From NCBI GenBank assembly GCA_963704405.1, contig OY969903.1, positions 1,488,001 to 1,552,000 of the forward strand: DNA of 64,000 nt. Direction: 5' to 3'. Below are positions 48,301-55,752 of this stretch, one piece after another. This DNA is from MFD01213-c1 sp963704405. GTDB lineage: Bacteria > Planctomycetota > Phycisphaerae > Tepidisphaerales > Tepidisphaeraceae. The notes under the pieces were generated by a model that worked only from the letters and a program-made list of their open reading frames with translations, searched no databases and was not told the DNA's origin. The position numbers were made by a program, and so were the translations under genes. Positions within the stretch are counted from its first letter, which is position 1; each line of letters begins with the position of its first letter.

Positions 48301-50201
48301 TGACCCGGCCGGCCGCCCCGACTTTGACCGGCACCGTCGGTTCGGCGACCGTGCTGAACCTGGCGTGGAACGCCGTGAAGAGCGCGACCAGCTACACACT
48401 GGAAGCGTTCGACGGCACCTCATGGGCTGCTGTGTCACCAGGCCCGGTTGGCGCGGTCACGAGCTACGCCGTCACCAGTCTCACCGCCGATACGGCCTAC
48501 ACCTATCGCCTGACCGCCAACAATGCGACCGGCGCATCCGTGGTCAGCAGCAGCCTGGTCCTGACGACCGCCTTGGCGGCGCCGGCAAGCTTCACGGTTG
48601 CCGCAACGTCGGCGACATCGATCCACCTCACCTGGACCGCCAACGCCGACGCGACCAGCTACAAGCTGGAACGTTCGACCGACAACACGATCTTCACCAC
48701 GATCACACCGGGCACCCCGTGGGACGCCACCAGCGCGGCGTACACCGACTCCACCGTCGTCGCCGGTACGACTTACTACTACCGCCTGTCTGCAATCGAC
48801 GCTTCGGGCACTTCCGCGGCTTCGACCGGATCGGCCCTGACCAACCCGGCCGCCCCGACTCTCACCGCCGAGGTCGCGTCCTCCACGTCGCTGGTCCTGA
48901 CCTGGACCGACACGCTGAGCGCAACCAGCTACACGCTGGAATCATTCGACGGAACGTCATGGTCGGCGGTTTCTCCGGCACCGGTCGGCACCGCCAACAC
49001 CATCACCCTCACCAGTCTGACCCCGGACACGGCGTACACCTACCGCGTTGCCGCCGTCAATGCCACCGGAAGTTCTGCCGTCAGCTCCACCGTGGTGGTC
49101 TCCACCAGCCTGTCGGCCCCCGCGAGCTTTGCCGCCGCTGCCACCACGGCGACCAACGTTCACCTGACCTGGACCGCCAACGCCCATGCGACTGCGTATC
49201 TGCTGGAACGTTCCGACAACGGAACGATCTGGACCACGATCACTCCGTCGCCGGTTCTGGACGGCACAAGCTCATCGTGCAACGACACGACAGCCGTCGC
49301 CGGTACCACCTATCAATACCGCTTGTCCGCAATCAATGCCGCCGGCACTTCCGACCCTGCAACACCGGTCACCGTGCTGACCAAGCCCGCGGCTCCGACG
49401 CTCACAGGCGTTGTCGCCTCGGCGACCGAGCTCGATCTCTCCTGGACCCCGGTCCAGAGCGCGACCAGCTATACGCTGGAATCGTTCGACGGCAGCTCAT
49501 GGGCTGCTGTGTCACCGGCCCCGGTGGGCACGGTAACGGATTATGCCGTCACCGGATTGACCGCGGACACGGCCTACACGTATCGCATCTCCGCCAACAA
49601 CGCGACGGGCGCGTCAGTTGTCAGTTCGTCGCTGGTGATCACGACCCTGCTGGCCCCGCCGTCCGATCTGGCCGCTGCTGCGACTTCCGCCACATCGGTG
49701 CATCTGACGTGGACGGCTGTCACGCACGCGACGACGTACACGATCGAGCAATCCACCGACAACAGCACGTGGACCACGCTCGTTCCGGGTACGCCGTTGA
49801 CGGGCAGCAGTGCATCCTATAACGACACCACGGTGACTGCCGGCAACACCTACTTCTACCGCATCACTGCGACGAATTTGGTTGGAAATTCAGTGCCGGG
49901 TTCTTCGATCACCGTGACCACACCGCTGGCGGCCCCCGTTGGCCTGGCAGCGGTCGTCAACTCCGCGACCCAGATCACCCTGAGCTGGACCCTGGACACC
50001 GATGACGGCCTGACCGGTTACCGCCTGGAAAGTTCATTGAACGGCACGAGCTGGTCGACTGTGGCAACGCTCGATCCAACCGTAACCACAACGGCCAACA
50101 CCGGTTTGACGACGTCAACCGCCTATCACTACCGCCTGTTCGCCCTTAGTGCCGGCGGCGACTCCGCCGCGAGCACACCGGTGGTTGCAACAACCGCCTG
50201 A
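42315..50201 (+). CDS. Giant fibronectin-III repeat surface protein
   Basis: The 2628-residue product is probably an exported adhesin or surface fibre. A LEPR-XLL-type motif lies at about residues 29-40 (FERLESRQMLSS). Next comes a helical region with two related units of about 75 residues, each ending in a form of KFATRMAKLGATYTPVSFED. From about residue 190 to the end there are 27 fibronectin-III-like modules of 85-96 residues. They alternate: odd ones begin like APVLTATLISATQINLSWT, even ones carry YKIERSTDNTTW and GTTYYYRLSAVDAAGTS. No membrane anchor, PEP-CTERM signal or enzyme domain follows; the protein ends SAGGDSAASTPVVATTA. The start at 42315 has AGAGG; ATGs at 42270 and 42285 are possible. 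A divergent mltA lies upstream and a terminator downstream. Confidence 0.88.
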   Translation: MAQHSHQSSIEGRNPRLVQRDVSGQRLVFERLESRQMLSSAVMMASQAALGQFAVPSSVHVSAPQDQAKLDAKMAQFQTHLENEVGHHPHLAESAAFQQRIADEQTKFATRMAKLGATYTPVSFEDLATTYATNKATKLAADIAAAITAFEQRLHKEVRTHHNASTNLPLQKHIATEQAHFAAHITKMGGSYTVIPFSNLLGVGTDPNIPIVTGTSVSTTEIDLTWPAITAALAYKVESSTDSGTTWITLGTPATNSYNDFGLTADTSYQYRVSTILVSGTTAPSTIVTKSTLLNAPAGLTAVTASATRINLTWNVVTHATTYKIERSTNGTTWTTLTPLVALIGSSTSYGDINAAAGTSYYYRISATGGAGTSAPSGLRTAMTLPAAPVLTATPISATEIDLHWTAVTSAFSYKLETSINGGATWSVLTTSFGVSFAHTGLTADSTHKYRLSAINGAGTSLPSAVITQTAFPGSPTGFAASPASTTAINLSWIPVTHSTSYKIERSLNNTTWTVITPGTALTHSSISYADTGLTAGTTYYYRLSTVDAVGTSVACTAVHALTLPVAPTVTGTVTSGTAIALSWPAVTSATGYKVETSSNGGTSWTTLAASQAGLTYAHTSLAANSSHKYRVTAINATGVSAASTVVTLVTLSAAPTGLSAVSTSATAIHIAWLKVTGATSYKLERSPDNTTWTTVVPGTAFTGTTVSYNDTTVVGGTTYYYRLSSISTVGTSSAATAVHALTFPAAPVVTATVISATAITINWPAVTGATAYMIEGSSNGGSSWTTLVSSQATITYAHSGLVADSPYSYRVTAINATGSSAASSVASAITLLTAPTNLAATVSSATSVHLIWTPVTDATSYKLERSTNNTTWSTVTPGTPFTGSSASYDDNSVAAGTTYYYRLSAVDASGTSTASAAVNVLTFPAVATLTGVVASATTINLSWTAVVGATTYLVETSADGGTTWTTLATQSGITYSHTGLTADTAHKYRVSVNNASGTSAASSVVSLTTMLAAPAGFTATVTSPTNVNLAWTVVTDATTYKIERSANAGSTWSTLVPGTPLTGSSNSYADATALAGTSYLYRISATNTVGTSAASASITALTLPAAPVPTAVANSVSQITLSWPAVTGAATYKIEFSSDGGTTWAVQATQAGVSYIHTGLIVDTSYKYRVTAVNATGNSAVSAVVTMSTLLAPPTGFNATITAATTITLGWNAVTDATTYKIERSTDNVTFTTVVPGTPLTGSSTSYADTVLAGTSYYYRISAVDAAGTSTATAAVHATTVPAAPVLTATLISATQINLSWTASTGATSYKLESSPDGSTWTALVSQSTLTFNNTGLTPDTAHHYRVFAINASGSSAASNLPATITTLLAPPAGFAAAVTTSTNINLTWTAVTDATSYKIERSLDNATWVAIVPGTPFTGSSAAYSDASVLAGTQYFYRISASNTVGSSVVSATVPALTLTATPTLTATVASATRVDLSWTAVQSAHSYKVESSPDGTTWTVIATPVTTTYSDTGLTADTLYKYRVSGVNATGPSVASAVQTVTTVLVSPAGVAAAATSASRIAVSWTAETHATSYQIERSTDNVNWTTLVPGTPLTGTDVLYADTTVAAGTTYYYRVSSIDANGTSAPAATVHALTMPAAPVITGVVFSSTQINLSWNAVKGATGYTIDTFDGSAWNPLLTQPVGTATTFSNTGLTPDTAYIYAVFATDATGDGALSLSSLNLTTTLSAPASFAVAATSATSTHLTWTAAAHATDYLLERSTDNATWSTITPGTPWSSSSAAYTDSTVIAGTTYYYRLAAIDAAGTSAKSTGNALTNPAAPALAGVSPSATQLNLSWAAMKSATSYTLEAFDGTSWAAVSPGPVGAVTSYNVTGLTADTAYTYRLTTNNATGASAVSSSLVATTRLAAPASLVASSTTATSAHLAWTANADATSYKLERSLDNTIWTTLVQSPVLDGTSAAYTDSAVVAGTRYYYRLSGINTNGTSATSTANILTRPAAPTLTGTVGSATVLNLAWNAVKSATSYTLEAFDGTSWAAVSPGPVGAVTSYAVTSLTADTAYTYRLTANNATGASVVSSSLVLTTALAAPASFTVAATSATSIHLTWTANADATSYKLERSTDNTIFTTITPGTPWDATSAAYTDSTVVAGTTYYYRLSAIDASGTSAASTGSALTNPAAPTLTAEVASSTSLVLTWTDTLSATSYTLESFDGTSWSAVSPAPVGTANTITLTSLTPDTAYTYRVAAVNATGSSAVSSTVVVSTSLSAPASFAAAATTATNVHLTWTANAHATAYLLERSDNGTIWTTITPSPVLDGTSSSCNDTTAVAGTTYQYRLSAINAAGTSDPATPVTVLTKPAAPTLTGVVASATELDLSWTPVQSATSYTLESFDGSSWAAVSPAPVGTVTDYAVTGLTADTAYTYRISANNATGASVVSSSLVITTLLAPPSDLAAAATSATSVHLTWTAVTHATTYTIEQSTDNSTWTTLVPGTPLTGSSASYNDTTVTAGNTYFYRITATNLVGNSVPGSSITVTTPLAAPVGLAAVVNSATQITLSWTLDTDDGLTGYRLESSLNGTSWSTVATLDPTVTTTANTGLTTSTAYHYRLFALSAGGDSAASTPVVATTA

Positions 50202-50228
50202 GGCTTTGCACACTAACGCGTGATTGAT

Positions 50229-50271
50229 CCGGGACGGCAAGCCGAAAGGCATGCCGTCCCGGTTTGTTTTT
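50229..50271 (+). terminator. Terminator of the giant FN3 gene
   Basis: An 11-bp perfect stem (ccgggacggca / tgccgtcccgg) is followed by TTTGTTTTT, 28 bases after the stop codon. The remaining bases up to 50450 hold no gene. Confidence 0.9.
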
Positions 50272-50450
50272 GGCCTGGTTTGTTTTGACGGGACGCGGGA
50301 TATGGATAATCAGCCCCGGCAGCGGCGCAGAACCGGCTCGTTACTCTGCATAGGCTCATCCTTGCAAGAATCTCAGGAAGACCGTCCAGCGATCGTGCGT
50401 CAGGTTAATCATCTGTTCCAAACGGCCAGGGTGAATTGAACGCTTTCAAC

Positions 50451-50486
50451 AAAAAAGAAGTGGCCGGACAAATGTCCGGCCACTTT
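50451..50486 (-). terminator. Terminator of tandem copy 1
   Basis: On the minus strand a perfect stem (gtggccggac / gtccggccac) with an ATTT-type loop is followed by a TTCTTTTTT tract. Its stem is nearly the same as that of the terminator at 51637-51668, showing that the duplication includes the terminator. Confidence 0.88.
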
Positions 50487-50529
50487 GAAGAGCAGATGTA
50501 AGAACGATTTCACATCAGGTGAGAATCGT

Positions 50530-51240
50530 TTAATTTGAAGTGTTGATCTGCAACTGGATCCCGGTGTTGAAAGCCGTCTTGCCCCAGATGTAATTTTCGG
50601 GGGGGCGATGGCCGGCCTTGTCAAGATCATACCCATCATAGGTGACCATGCACCAACGGCCGCCGGCATTCACTTCATTCTGAAGCCAGGGCCCGACTTT
50701 CTTTCCGCCTTCGCCGGTGCCGACGGATTCGTAGTGGAAGCAATCGAACCGCGTGCCCTTGTGCAAACCATCCGGCACCCAGTTGTAACCCAAATTGGTA
50801 TTCCGATTGAAATCGGACATGTTGGTATAGGTCGTCGTGCTGTTATTTCCGCCGATCATTTGATTCAGGCTGACCGGATAGGCAGGATTGCATTGTGCCG
50901 CACTGCGCACCTTGAACTGAGTGTGCGTAGAGAAGCTGTTGTCAGGATGGCCCCAATAGCATTGGATGCTGTAGTCCGTGCTGCCCGGAATCAGCATGTT
51001 TGCACTGGTGATGTGTTTGCCCTTGGCCGGAGTCAAATCGAATTCGAAATAGGCGGCTTGCTCATTCGGAAGCTCGCTCGAATAGCCGATTTGATAATTT
51101 GAACTGGTTCGGTGCCCCGCGCTGTTCCAGTTGCCGCTGGTGATGCAGGTCAGGTTGTAGGTGTGCCCGGCGCCAAACACATTGGCTGCTCCCATGCACA
51201 CTACAGCCGCCATGCCCCACATTTTTCGAATGGTATTCAT
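50530..51240 (-). CDS. Secreted protein of unknown function, tandem copy 1
   Basis: The 236-residue product has a clear Sec signal peptide (MWGMAAVVCMGAANVFGAG). The mature part has an aromatic, beta-rich look: HTYNLTCITSGNWNSAGHRT, YFEFDLTPAKGKHITSANM, then WLQNEVNAGGRWCMVTYDGY. The middle block KHITSANMLIPGSTDY recalls domains that describe a smooth sum of hydrogen-bonded strands, as in carbohydrate-binding modules, but no family can be named. The ATG at 51240 has AAGGAG upstream. The neighbouring copy at 51714-52414 is about 85 percent identical, and leader and terminator are duplicated too. Confidence 0.7.
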   Translation of the reverse strand: MNTIRKMWGMAAVVCMGAANVFGAGHTYNLTCITSGNWNSAGHRTSSNYQIGYSSELPNEQAAYFEFDLTPAKGKHITSANMLIPGSTDYSIQCYWGHPDNSFSTHTQFKVRSAAQCNPAYPVSLNQMIGGNNSTTTYTNMSDFNRNTNLGYNWVPDGLHKGTRFDCFHYESVGTGEGGKKVGPWLQNEVNAGGRWCMVTYDGYDLDKAGHRPPENYIWGKTAFNTGIQLQINTSN

Positions 51241-51636
51241 TCTTCTCTCCTTGTTTAATCTGACGTTGATTTTATTTTTGCGCGAGAAGCAGCGAGGCCG
51301 TGCCTGAAGCCACAACACCCACACGACAAAGTTTGATATGAACGATGACGATACAGCCATGTGACCGCGCGCTTGCGTTCACGCATGTCCGGATATGCCC
51401 TCCGTCAACATAAAATTAAGCAGTGCTGACCTGGAAATGAGGCGCCCGTCCATTTCAGCGGCACACCCTTAGGTCAAACCCTGCCCATTGCATTTCCTCA
51501 TAGGCTACTATAACAAAAGGTACACCAAATTCAACAAAATGCCAAATCTCTTGCCAGGGAATGGCGGCATCCTGTGGGAGTTAATTGATTTCTGTAAAAC
51601 GAGTTAAATGAATGAGCTCGATGGGAATTGAATTCC
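51241..51636. other. Conserved leader of copy 1 and spacer
   Basis: The part at about 51343-51450 shares long blocks with the region at 52546-52650 upstream of copy 2, such as gatacagccatgtga and gcttgcgttcacgcatg and acctggaaatgaggc. The blocks lie at the same distance from both genes and so belong to the duplicated unit; they may be a promoter or a regulated leader. The rest is AT-rich without genes. Confidence 0.6.
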
Positions 51637-51668
51637 AAAAAAGGGGCCGGACAGGTGTCCGGCCCCTT
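51637..51668 (-). terminator. Terminator of tandem copy 2
   Basis: A 12-bp perfect stem (aaggggccggac / gtccggcccctt) with an AGGT-type loop is followed on the minus strand by a T run. Confidence 0.88.
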
Positions 51669-51713
51669 GGAACATCAGGAAGCAAACTATTTCTTGCATC
51701 CATCCAAATTGGT

Positions 51714-52414
51714 TTAATTTGAAGTGATGATCTGCAACTGAATCCCGGTATTGAAAGCCGTCTTGCCCCAGATGTAATTTTCAGGGGGGCGATGACCGGC
51801 CTTGTTAAAATCATACCCATCTTGAGTCACCATGCACCAACGGCCGCCGGCATTGCATTCGTTCTGGAGCCAGGGCCCGACTTTCTTTCCGCCTTCGCCG
51901 GTGCCGACAGATTCGTAGTGGAAGGCGTCGAACCTAAAGCCCCGATGCAGGCCGTCCCGTACCCAGCCATATCCCAGATCGGGATTCCGATTGAAATCGG
52001 ACATGTTGGTATAGGTAATTCCACTGTTATTTCCGCCGATCATTTGGTTCAGGCTGACCGGATAGGCAGGATTGCATTGGGCGACAGCACGCGCACCTTG
52101 AATGCGAGGAAGTTGTGAGGGCTGCCCCACCAGGATTGGATGCTGTAATCGGTGCTGCCGGGGATCAGCATGTTTGCACTGGTGATGTGTTTGCCTTTGG
52201 CCGGAGTCAAATCGAATTCGAAATAGGCGGCTTGCTCATTTGGAAGCTCGCTCGAATAGCCGATTTGATAATTTGAGCTGGTTCGGTGCCCCGCGCTGTT
52301 CCAGTTGCCGCTGGTGATGGCGGTGAGGTTATAGGTGTGTCCGGCGCCAAAAACGTTTGCCGCACCGATGCACAGTACAGCCGCCATGCCCCACATTTTT
52401 CGAATGGTATTCAT
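51714..52414 (-). CDS. Secreted protein of unknown function, tandem copy 2, frameshifted
   Basis: This is the paralogue of the gene at 50530-51240. The N-terminal part has the same signal peptide pattern (MWGMAAVLCIGAANVFGAG) and reads to HNFLAFKVR, then runs out of frame near 52090. The next frame continues with AQCNPAYPVSLNQMIGGNNS and the same ending NTGIQLQIITSN. Adding one base at the junction (copy 1 has KVRSAAQC) restores about 232 residues. It lacks the seven-residue stretch around NSFSTHTQ present in copy 1. The ATG at 52414 follows AAAGGA. Whether the frameshift is real decay of one duplicate or a read error is open. Confidence 0.65.
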
Positions 52415-52863
52415 TGTTTTATCCTTTTTTGATTTGACATTATTTTTACGCGAGGATTCGCGTGGCCCAGCCTGGGCACCAAACATCACACGATATTTTC
52501 GACGTTCGATACGAACGAGATGATGACCCTGATATGAGCGGAAATGATGATACAGCCATGTGAGCGCATGCTTGCGTTCACGCATGTGTGGATAGGTCCT
52601 CCGTCAGGAGAGGAATCGATCGGTAATAACCTGGAAATGAGGCAGCCGCGTAGTGAGACGGTTACCTATGGGTTGAAAGACTGCCGATTCGAATTTCCTC
52701 ATTAATGAGGAAATATTTATACGAATGAAACACCCGTGTCAATGAAATGTTTAAAAATGAGATGGGGGGATGGGGGCATTGCCGGTGGTTTCGCTGTCAT
52801 GACTTCGGCGACAGGTTTTCCAGAAACCGGAACAAAACATGGACGAAACATCCCCCACGAACG
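52415..52863. other. Leader of copy 2 and spacer
   Basis: The blocks shared with the leader of copy 1 lie at 52546-52650. A perfect short palindrome GCCCAGCCTGGGC is found near 52462. There is no gene. Confidence 0.5.
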
Positions 52864-52961
52864 AATGCCATTCACTTAAGGCTTTCAGGTGGCCAAAATC
52901 CTCATTTCTGAGAAAGATTTCCAATTGAAGCCGCCGTTTTCGGCCTTAAGTGAATGGCATT
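52864..52961. mobile_element. MITE-like element with 19-bp terminal inverted repeats
   Basis: aatgccattcacttaaggc at 52864-52882 is exactly inverted at 52943-52961, so the element is 98 bp long. Flanking it are 8-base direct repeats CCCACGAA (52854-52861 and 52965-52972), offset by two and three bases. There is no room for a transposase. The layout is that of a miniature inverted-repeat element or an IS remnant moved by a transposase elsewhere. Confidence 0.6.
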
Positions 52962-52979
52962 TCTCCCACGAAACCGTTT

Positions 52980-54095
52980 TCAGAACCCGGAAACAGTCTT
53001 CACAAAATTAAAGAATTGCGTCTTGCGCGTGCTGTCGATCTTCCAGTCCGCCGGAATGCTCTGGAAGCCGTTCGCAAAAGACTCGCCCTGCTGGCGATAG
53101 TCGAAGTAACCCCATGATCCATGATTGATCACGGCCTGTTCCATATTGTTCGTTGAAGATGTGAATGCGTAATGATCGTCTTCATTGAAAACGATCGGCC
53201 GCGGTTTGCTTCCGCACATCTGCCGGATCTTCACAACATCCGACCCAATCGTCGTCGGTGACGACACGCCGTTCCCATGCACCAGGATAAAGTCCGCCAC
53301 TGGAATGATATTGCTCTGCGGCAGACCCTGGCTGTAGCTGGTGCTGACCAGAAGATGCCGGCCATTCACCGAAATATTCTTTGCACGCGTCACCAACTGC
53401 GGAACGTTCGCCGGCTGAAGAATGGTATTGGTATAATGCTGATCGCACTCGTTGTTGATTTCGATAATGACGTTGGTGTACCCATTATTGAGCACCCACT
53501 TTGTCGCATTATCAACGCCCGCTTCCACGGCGGCGGTTCCGCTGACCCGGTGATCTTGTCCTTGATAGAAATATCCCAGGATGACAACCATTCCCAGCTT
53601 GTCCGCTTCATCCAGGATTTTGGTCAGGCGCGACATATACGCGGGCTTTAACGCGCCGGTTGAAGTGAACGCCGAGTTGTCCCACGTCTGCGCGCCATGG
53701 GAAAATCCCTGTGGCGAGCCACCCTGCAGGTTCACGGTGAATCCAAGAAGGCCCTTTGCTTTCCACGAAGGCATGGCCGCGACGAACTCATTAGTGTTGC
53801 GGTTCGGATCCCACTTGTGCGTGTCAGGATAAGCCCACATGCCGACGGTTGCCGAGTTGGCGTCATCAAAAATTCCGTTGACCATTCGCGAATTGAGCAG
53901 CAATCCTGAGATGCGATGGCCATTCCAGTTCCGCCCTGGGTAGGTGACTACGCCATTGACGCGGAAATCTTCTCCGCTGATCGACACGGCGGTTGCCCTG
54001 GCCGTAGCTGCCTGAGCAGCCGGAACCGACGCAACGGCCCCGAGCATACCCAGTGTGAAACAAAACATCCGACGTCGAAACGATTGACGAACCAT
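52980..54095 (-). CDS. Secreted GH5-like glycoside hydrolase
   Basis: The 371-residue product has a signal peptide ending near VASVPAAQAATARA. The catalytic part looks like a GH5-type TIM barrel: GLLGFTVNLQGGSPQGF, KLGMVVILGYFYQGQDHR, VIIEINNECDQHY with the acid/base glutamate after Asn, DFILVHGNG, and IVFNEDDHYAF with the probable nucleophile glutamate. It would cut beta-linked polysaccharide outside the cell. The exact family number and substrate are not certain. ATG at 54095 follows GGAGG. The MITE-like element lies 18 bases beyond its stop. Confidence 0.75.
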   Translation of the reverse strand: MVRQSFRRRMFCFTLGMLGAVASVPAAQAATARATAVSISGEDFRVNGVVTYPGRNWNGHRISGLLLNSRMVNGIFDDANSATVGMWAYPDTHKWDPNRNTNEFVAAMPSWKAKGLLGFTVNLQGGSPQGFSHGAQTWDNSAFTSTGALKPAYMSRLTKILDEADKLGMVVILGYFYQGQDHRVSGTAAVEAGVDNATKWVLNNGYTNVIIEINNECDQHYTNTILQPANVPQLVTRAKNISVNGRHLLVSTSYSQGLPQSNIIPVADFILVHGNGVSSPTTIGSDVVKIRQMCGSKPRPIVFNEDDHYAFTSSTNNMEQAVINHGSWGYFDYRQQGESFANGFQSIPADWKIDSTRKTQFFNFVKTVSGF

Positions 54096-54383
54096 GTTTT
54101 CCTCCAGAGATATGATTCCGAAGTGAGCCAGGCTGAATGGCAATGCCATTTCGAAAATTGCGCTAGCTGCACCCAAAACAAACTTCAGAACTGATATAGC
54201 TTTAATTACCTACCCGAATCCAGCACGACGTGAAAAATGACCCCCTGACACAAGCAAATTAATCCACCACACCTCTCCCATGAATACGGCAACGCGCGGC
54301 AGATTTGGACATTAAATTGAGTTTACCGTTTCTTAACCATAAATCCCAAACGGATAGTTGCCTTTCATCCTGATGTTAGGATT

Positions 54384-55535
54384 ATGTTCGGAATGAATGA
54401 CGCTGACTTTTCCGATCCCGCCGATTATTCGTATCGTGATGCATTGCCCGGCGGTCCTGTCCATCGCCGCGGCGCGGGCATCAATCCAGGCAACCGATTC
54501 GAAACCGTTCGGCTCCATGTCCTTGGCGAAGAGATGGACCGCCAATGGATCGAGCAGCAAAATGCAGACGGATCGGCCTGCCGCATAGAGCGGCATGTGT
54601 TCAATGACCGCACCCAAACCATCATCAACCAGGTCTCCAAAACAGCGGATGTCCCATTCGACTGGACCGTCAATCCTTACCGTGGCTGTGAGCATGGCTG
54701 CATCTACTGCTTCGCCCGCCCGTATCATGAATACCTTGGATTCAACTGCGGCCTGGATTTTGAAACCAAGCTCATGGCCAAGCCCGACGCCGCCAAACTG
54801 CTTCGCCAGGAACTCGCCTCCCCGCGATGGCGCCCGGCGCCTATTGTGATGTCTGCCATCACTGACATCTATCAGCCCATAGAACACAAAATGCGCATTG
54901 CCCGCCAATGCCTGGAAGTTTTTGCCGACTGTGGCCAGCCCGTCACCACCATGACCAAAAGCGCGCTGGTGTTGCGCGACATTGATCTCTGGTCGCGCCT
55001 TGCGGACATGAATGCCGGCCGCGTGACGATCACGCTCGTGACGCTCGACGCGGACCTGGCGCAAAAACTTGAACCCCGCGCTTCATCACCCGCCGGGCGG
55101 CTGCGGGCCATTCGCGAACTCTCCGCCGCGGGAATTCCCGTGTCTGTCAACATCGCACCCATCATTCCCGGCCTGACCGACACAGAACTTCCCCGCATAC
55201 TCGAAGCCGTCGCCGAAGCCGGCGCTCGCCGGGCGGCGTGGGTTCTCCTGCGCCTTCCTTATCAGTTGAAGGAACTTTTTCTCGATTGGCTGCAACGCTC
55301 CGTCCACCCCGACCGCGCAAGAAAAGTGGAATCACTCCTCCGCCAGGCCCGTGGCGGAAAACTCTACCAGGCCTCCTACCCCAACCGCCGCCGCGGCAAA
55401 GGCCCCATCGTCGAACAACTCGCACAGTCCTTCGACATTTTCACCAGGAAATATGGGCTAAACCGTGATGTCCGTTCTCTGTCCACCGCCCATTTCCGAA
55501 GGCCGCAGGCCGATGGGCAATTGCAATTGTTTTAG
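54384..55535 (+). CDS. SplB-like radical SAM protein (PA0069 family)
   Basis: The 383-residue product has the radical SAM cysteine motif CEHGCIYCFARPYHEYLG, preceded by FDWTVNPYRG. Later blocks typical of this family are VMSAITDIYQPIEHKMRIAR and VTTMTKSALVLRDIDLW, then VSVNIAPIIPGLTD. The family is related to spore photoproduct lyase but lacks proof of activity on DNA; members are found in many non-sporulating bacteria. No signal peptide, so cytoplasmic. The ATG at 54384 or the ATG nine bases on can be the start. Confidence 0.85.
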   Translation: MFGMNDADFSDPADYSYRDALPGGPVHRRGAGINPGNRFETVRLHVLGEEMDRQWIEQQNADGSACRIERHVFNDRTQTIINQVSKTADVPFDWTVNPYRGCEHGCIYCFARPYHEYLGFNCGLDFETKLMAKPDAAKLLRQELASPRWRPAPIVMSAITDIYQPIEHKMRIARQCLEVFADCGQPVTTMTKSALVLRDIDLWSRLADMNAGRVTITLVTLDADLAQKLEPRASSPAGRLRAIRELSAAGIPVSVNIAPIIPGLTDTELPRILEAVAEAGARRAAWVLLRLPYQLKELFLDWLQRSVHPDRARKVESLLRQARGGKLYQASYPNRRRGKGPIVEQLAQSFDIFTRKYGLNRDVRSLSTAHFRRPQADGQLQLF

Positions 55536-55587
55536 AACTTCGTCGGTCCATGAAGGCGCACGAAGAGTGACTCGCACAGAGGCGCAA

Positions 55588-55752
55588 AAGTGCTGTAAAC
55601 TTGCCTTATGTCGTCCGCGCGGATGGGTATCGCTGAGGCAGTAAGCCCGCAACTTGGCGATCTCCACTTCCGCTCCCGTCTGGGTCTGACCGCCGGCGAT
55701 GCCGAGGTTGCTCCGGCGGGCGCTGCTCGATGCGGCGCAGGAACGCCCATGA
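55588..55752 (+). pseudogene. DUF6883-like gene scrambled by a 72-bp inversion
   Basis: The minus strand of 55593-55664 encodes EIAKLRAYCLSDTHPRGRHK plus ASLQ, the first half of a DUF6883-type domain. The plus strand directly after it encodes HFRSRLGLTAGDAEV, its continuation. Inverting 55593-55664 between the 5-base inverted repeats AAGTG (55588-55592) and CACTT (55665-55669) joins both halves in frame. One extra T near 55707 then shifts the frame; after removing it the reading is LRRALLDAAQERP and a stop at 55752. The stop overlaps the ATG of the DUF4926 gene by four bases (ATGA), as expected for a coupled pair. The N-terminus and the usual C-terminal part are missing. Confidence 0.6.

Noticed and set aside
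48365..49822. Open frame of 485 codons inside the FN3 array in another frame
   Set aside because: It arises from the repeat structure of the array and has a biased Arg/His/Asp composition without a start signal.
42315..50201. Regular 270-bp periodicity considered as a CRISPR-like or satellite array
   Set aside because: The period is one open reading frame of fibronectin-III modules; units are diverged and have no spacer structure.
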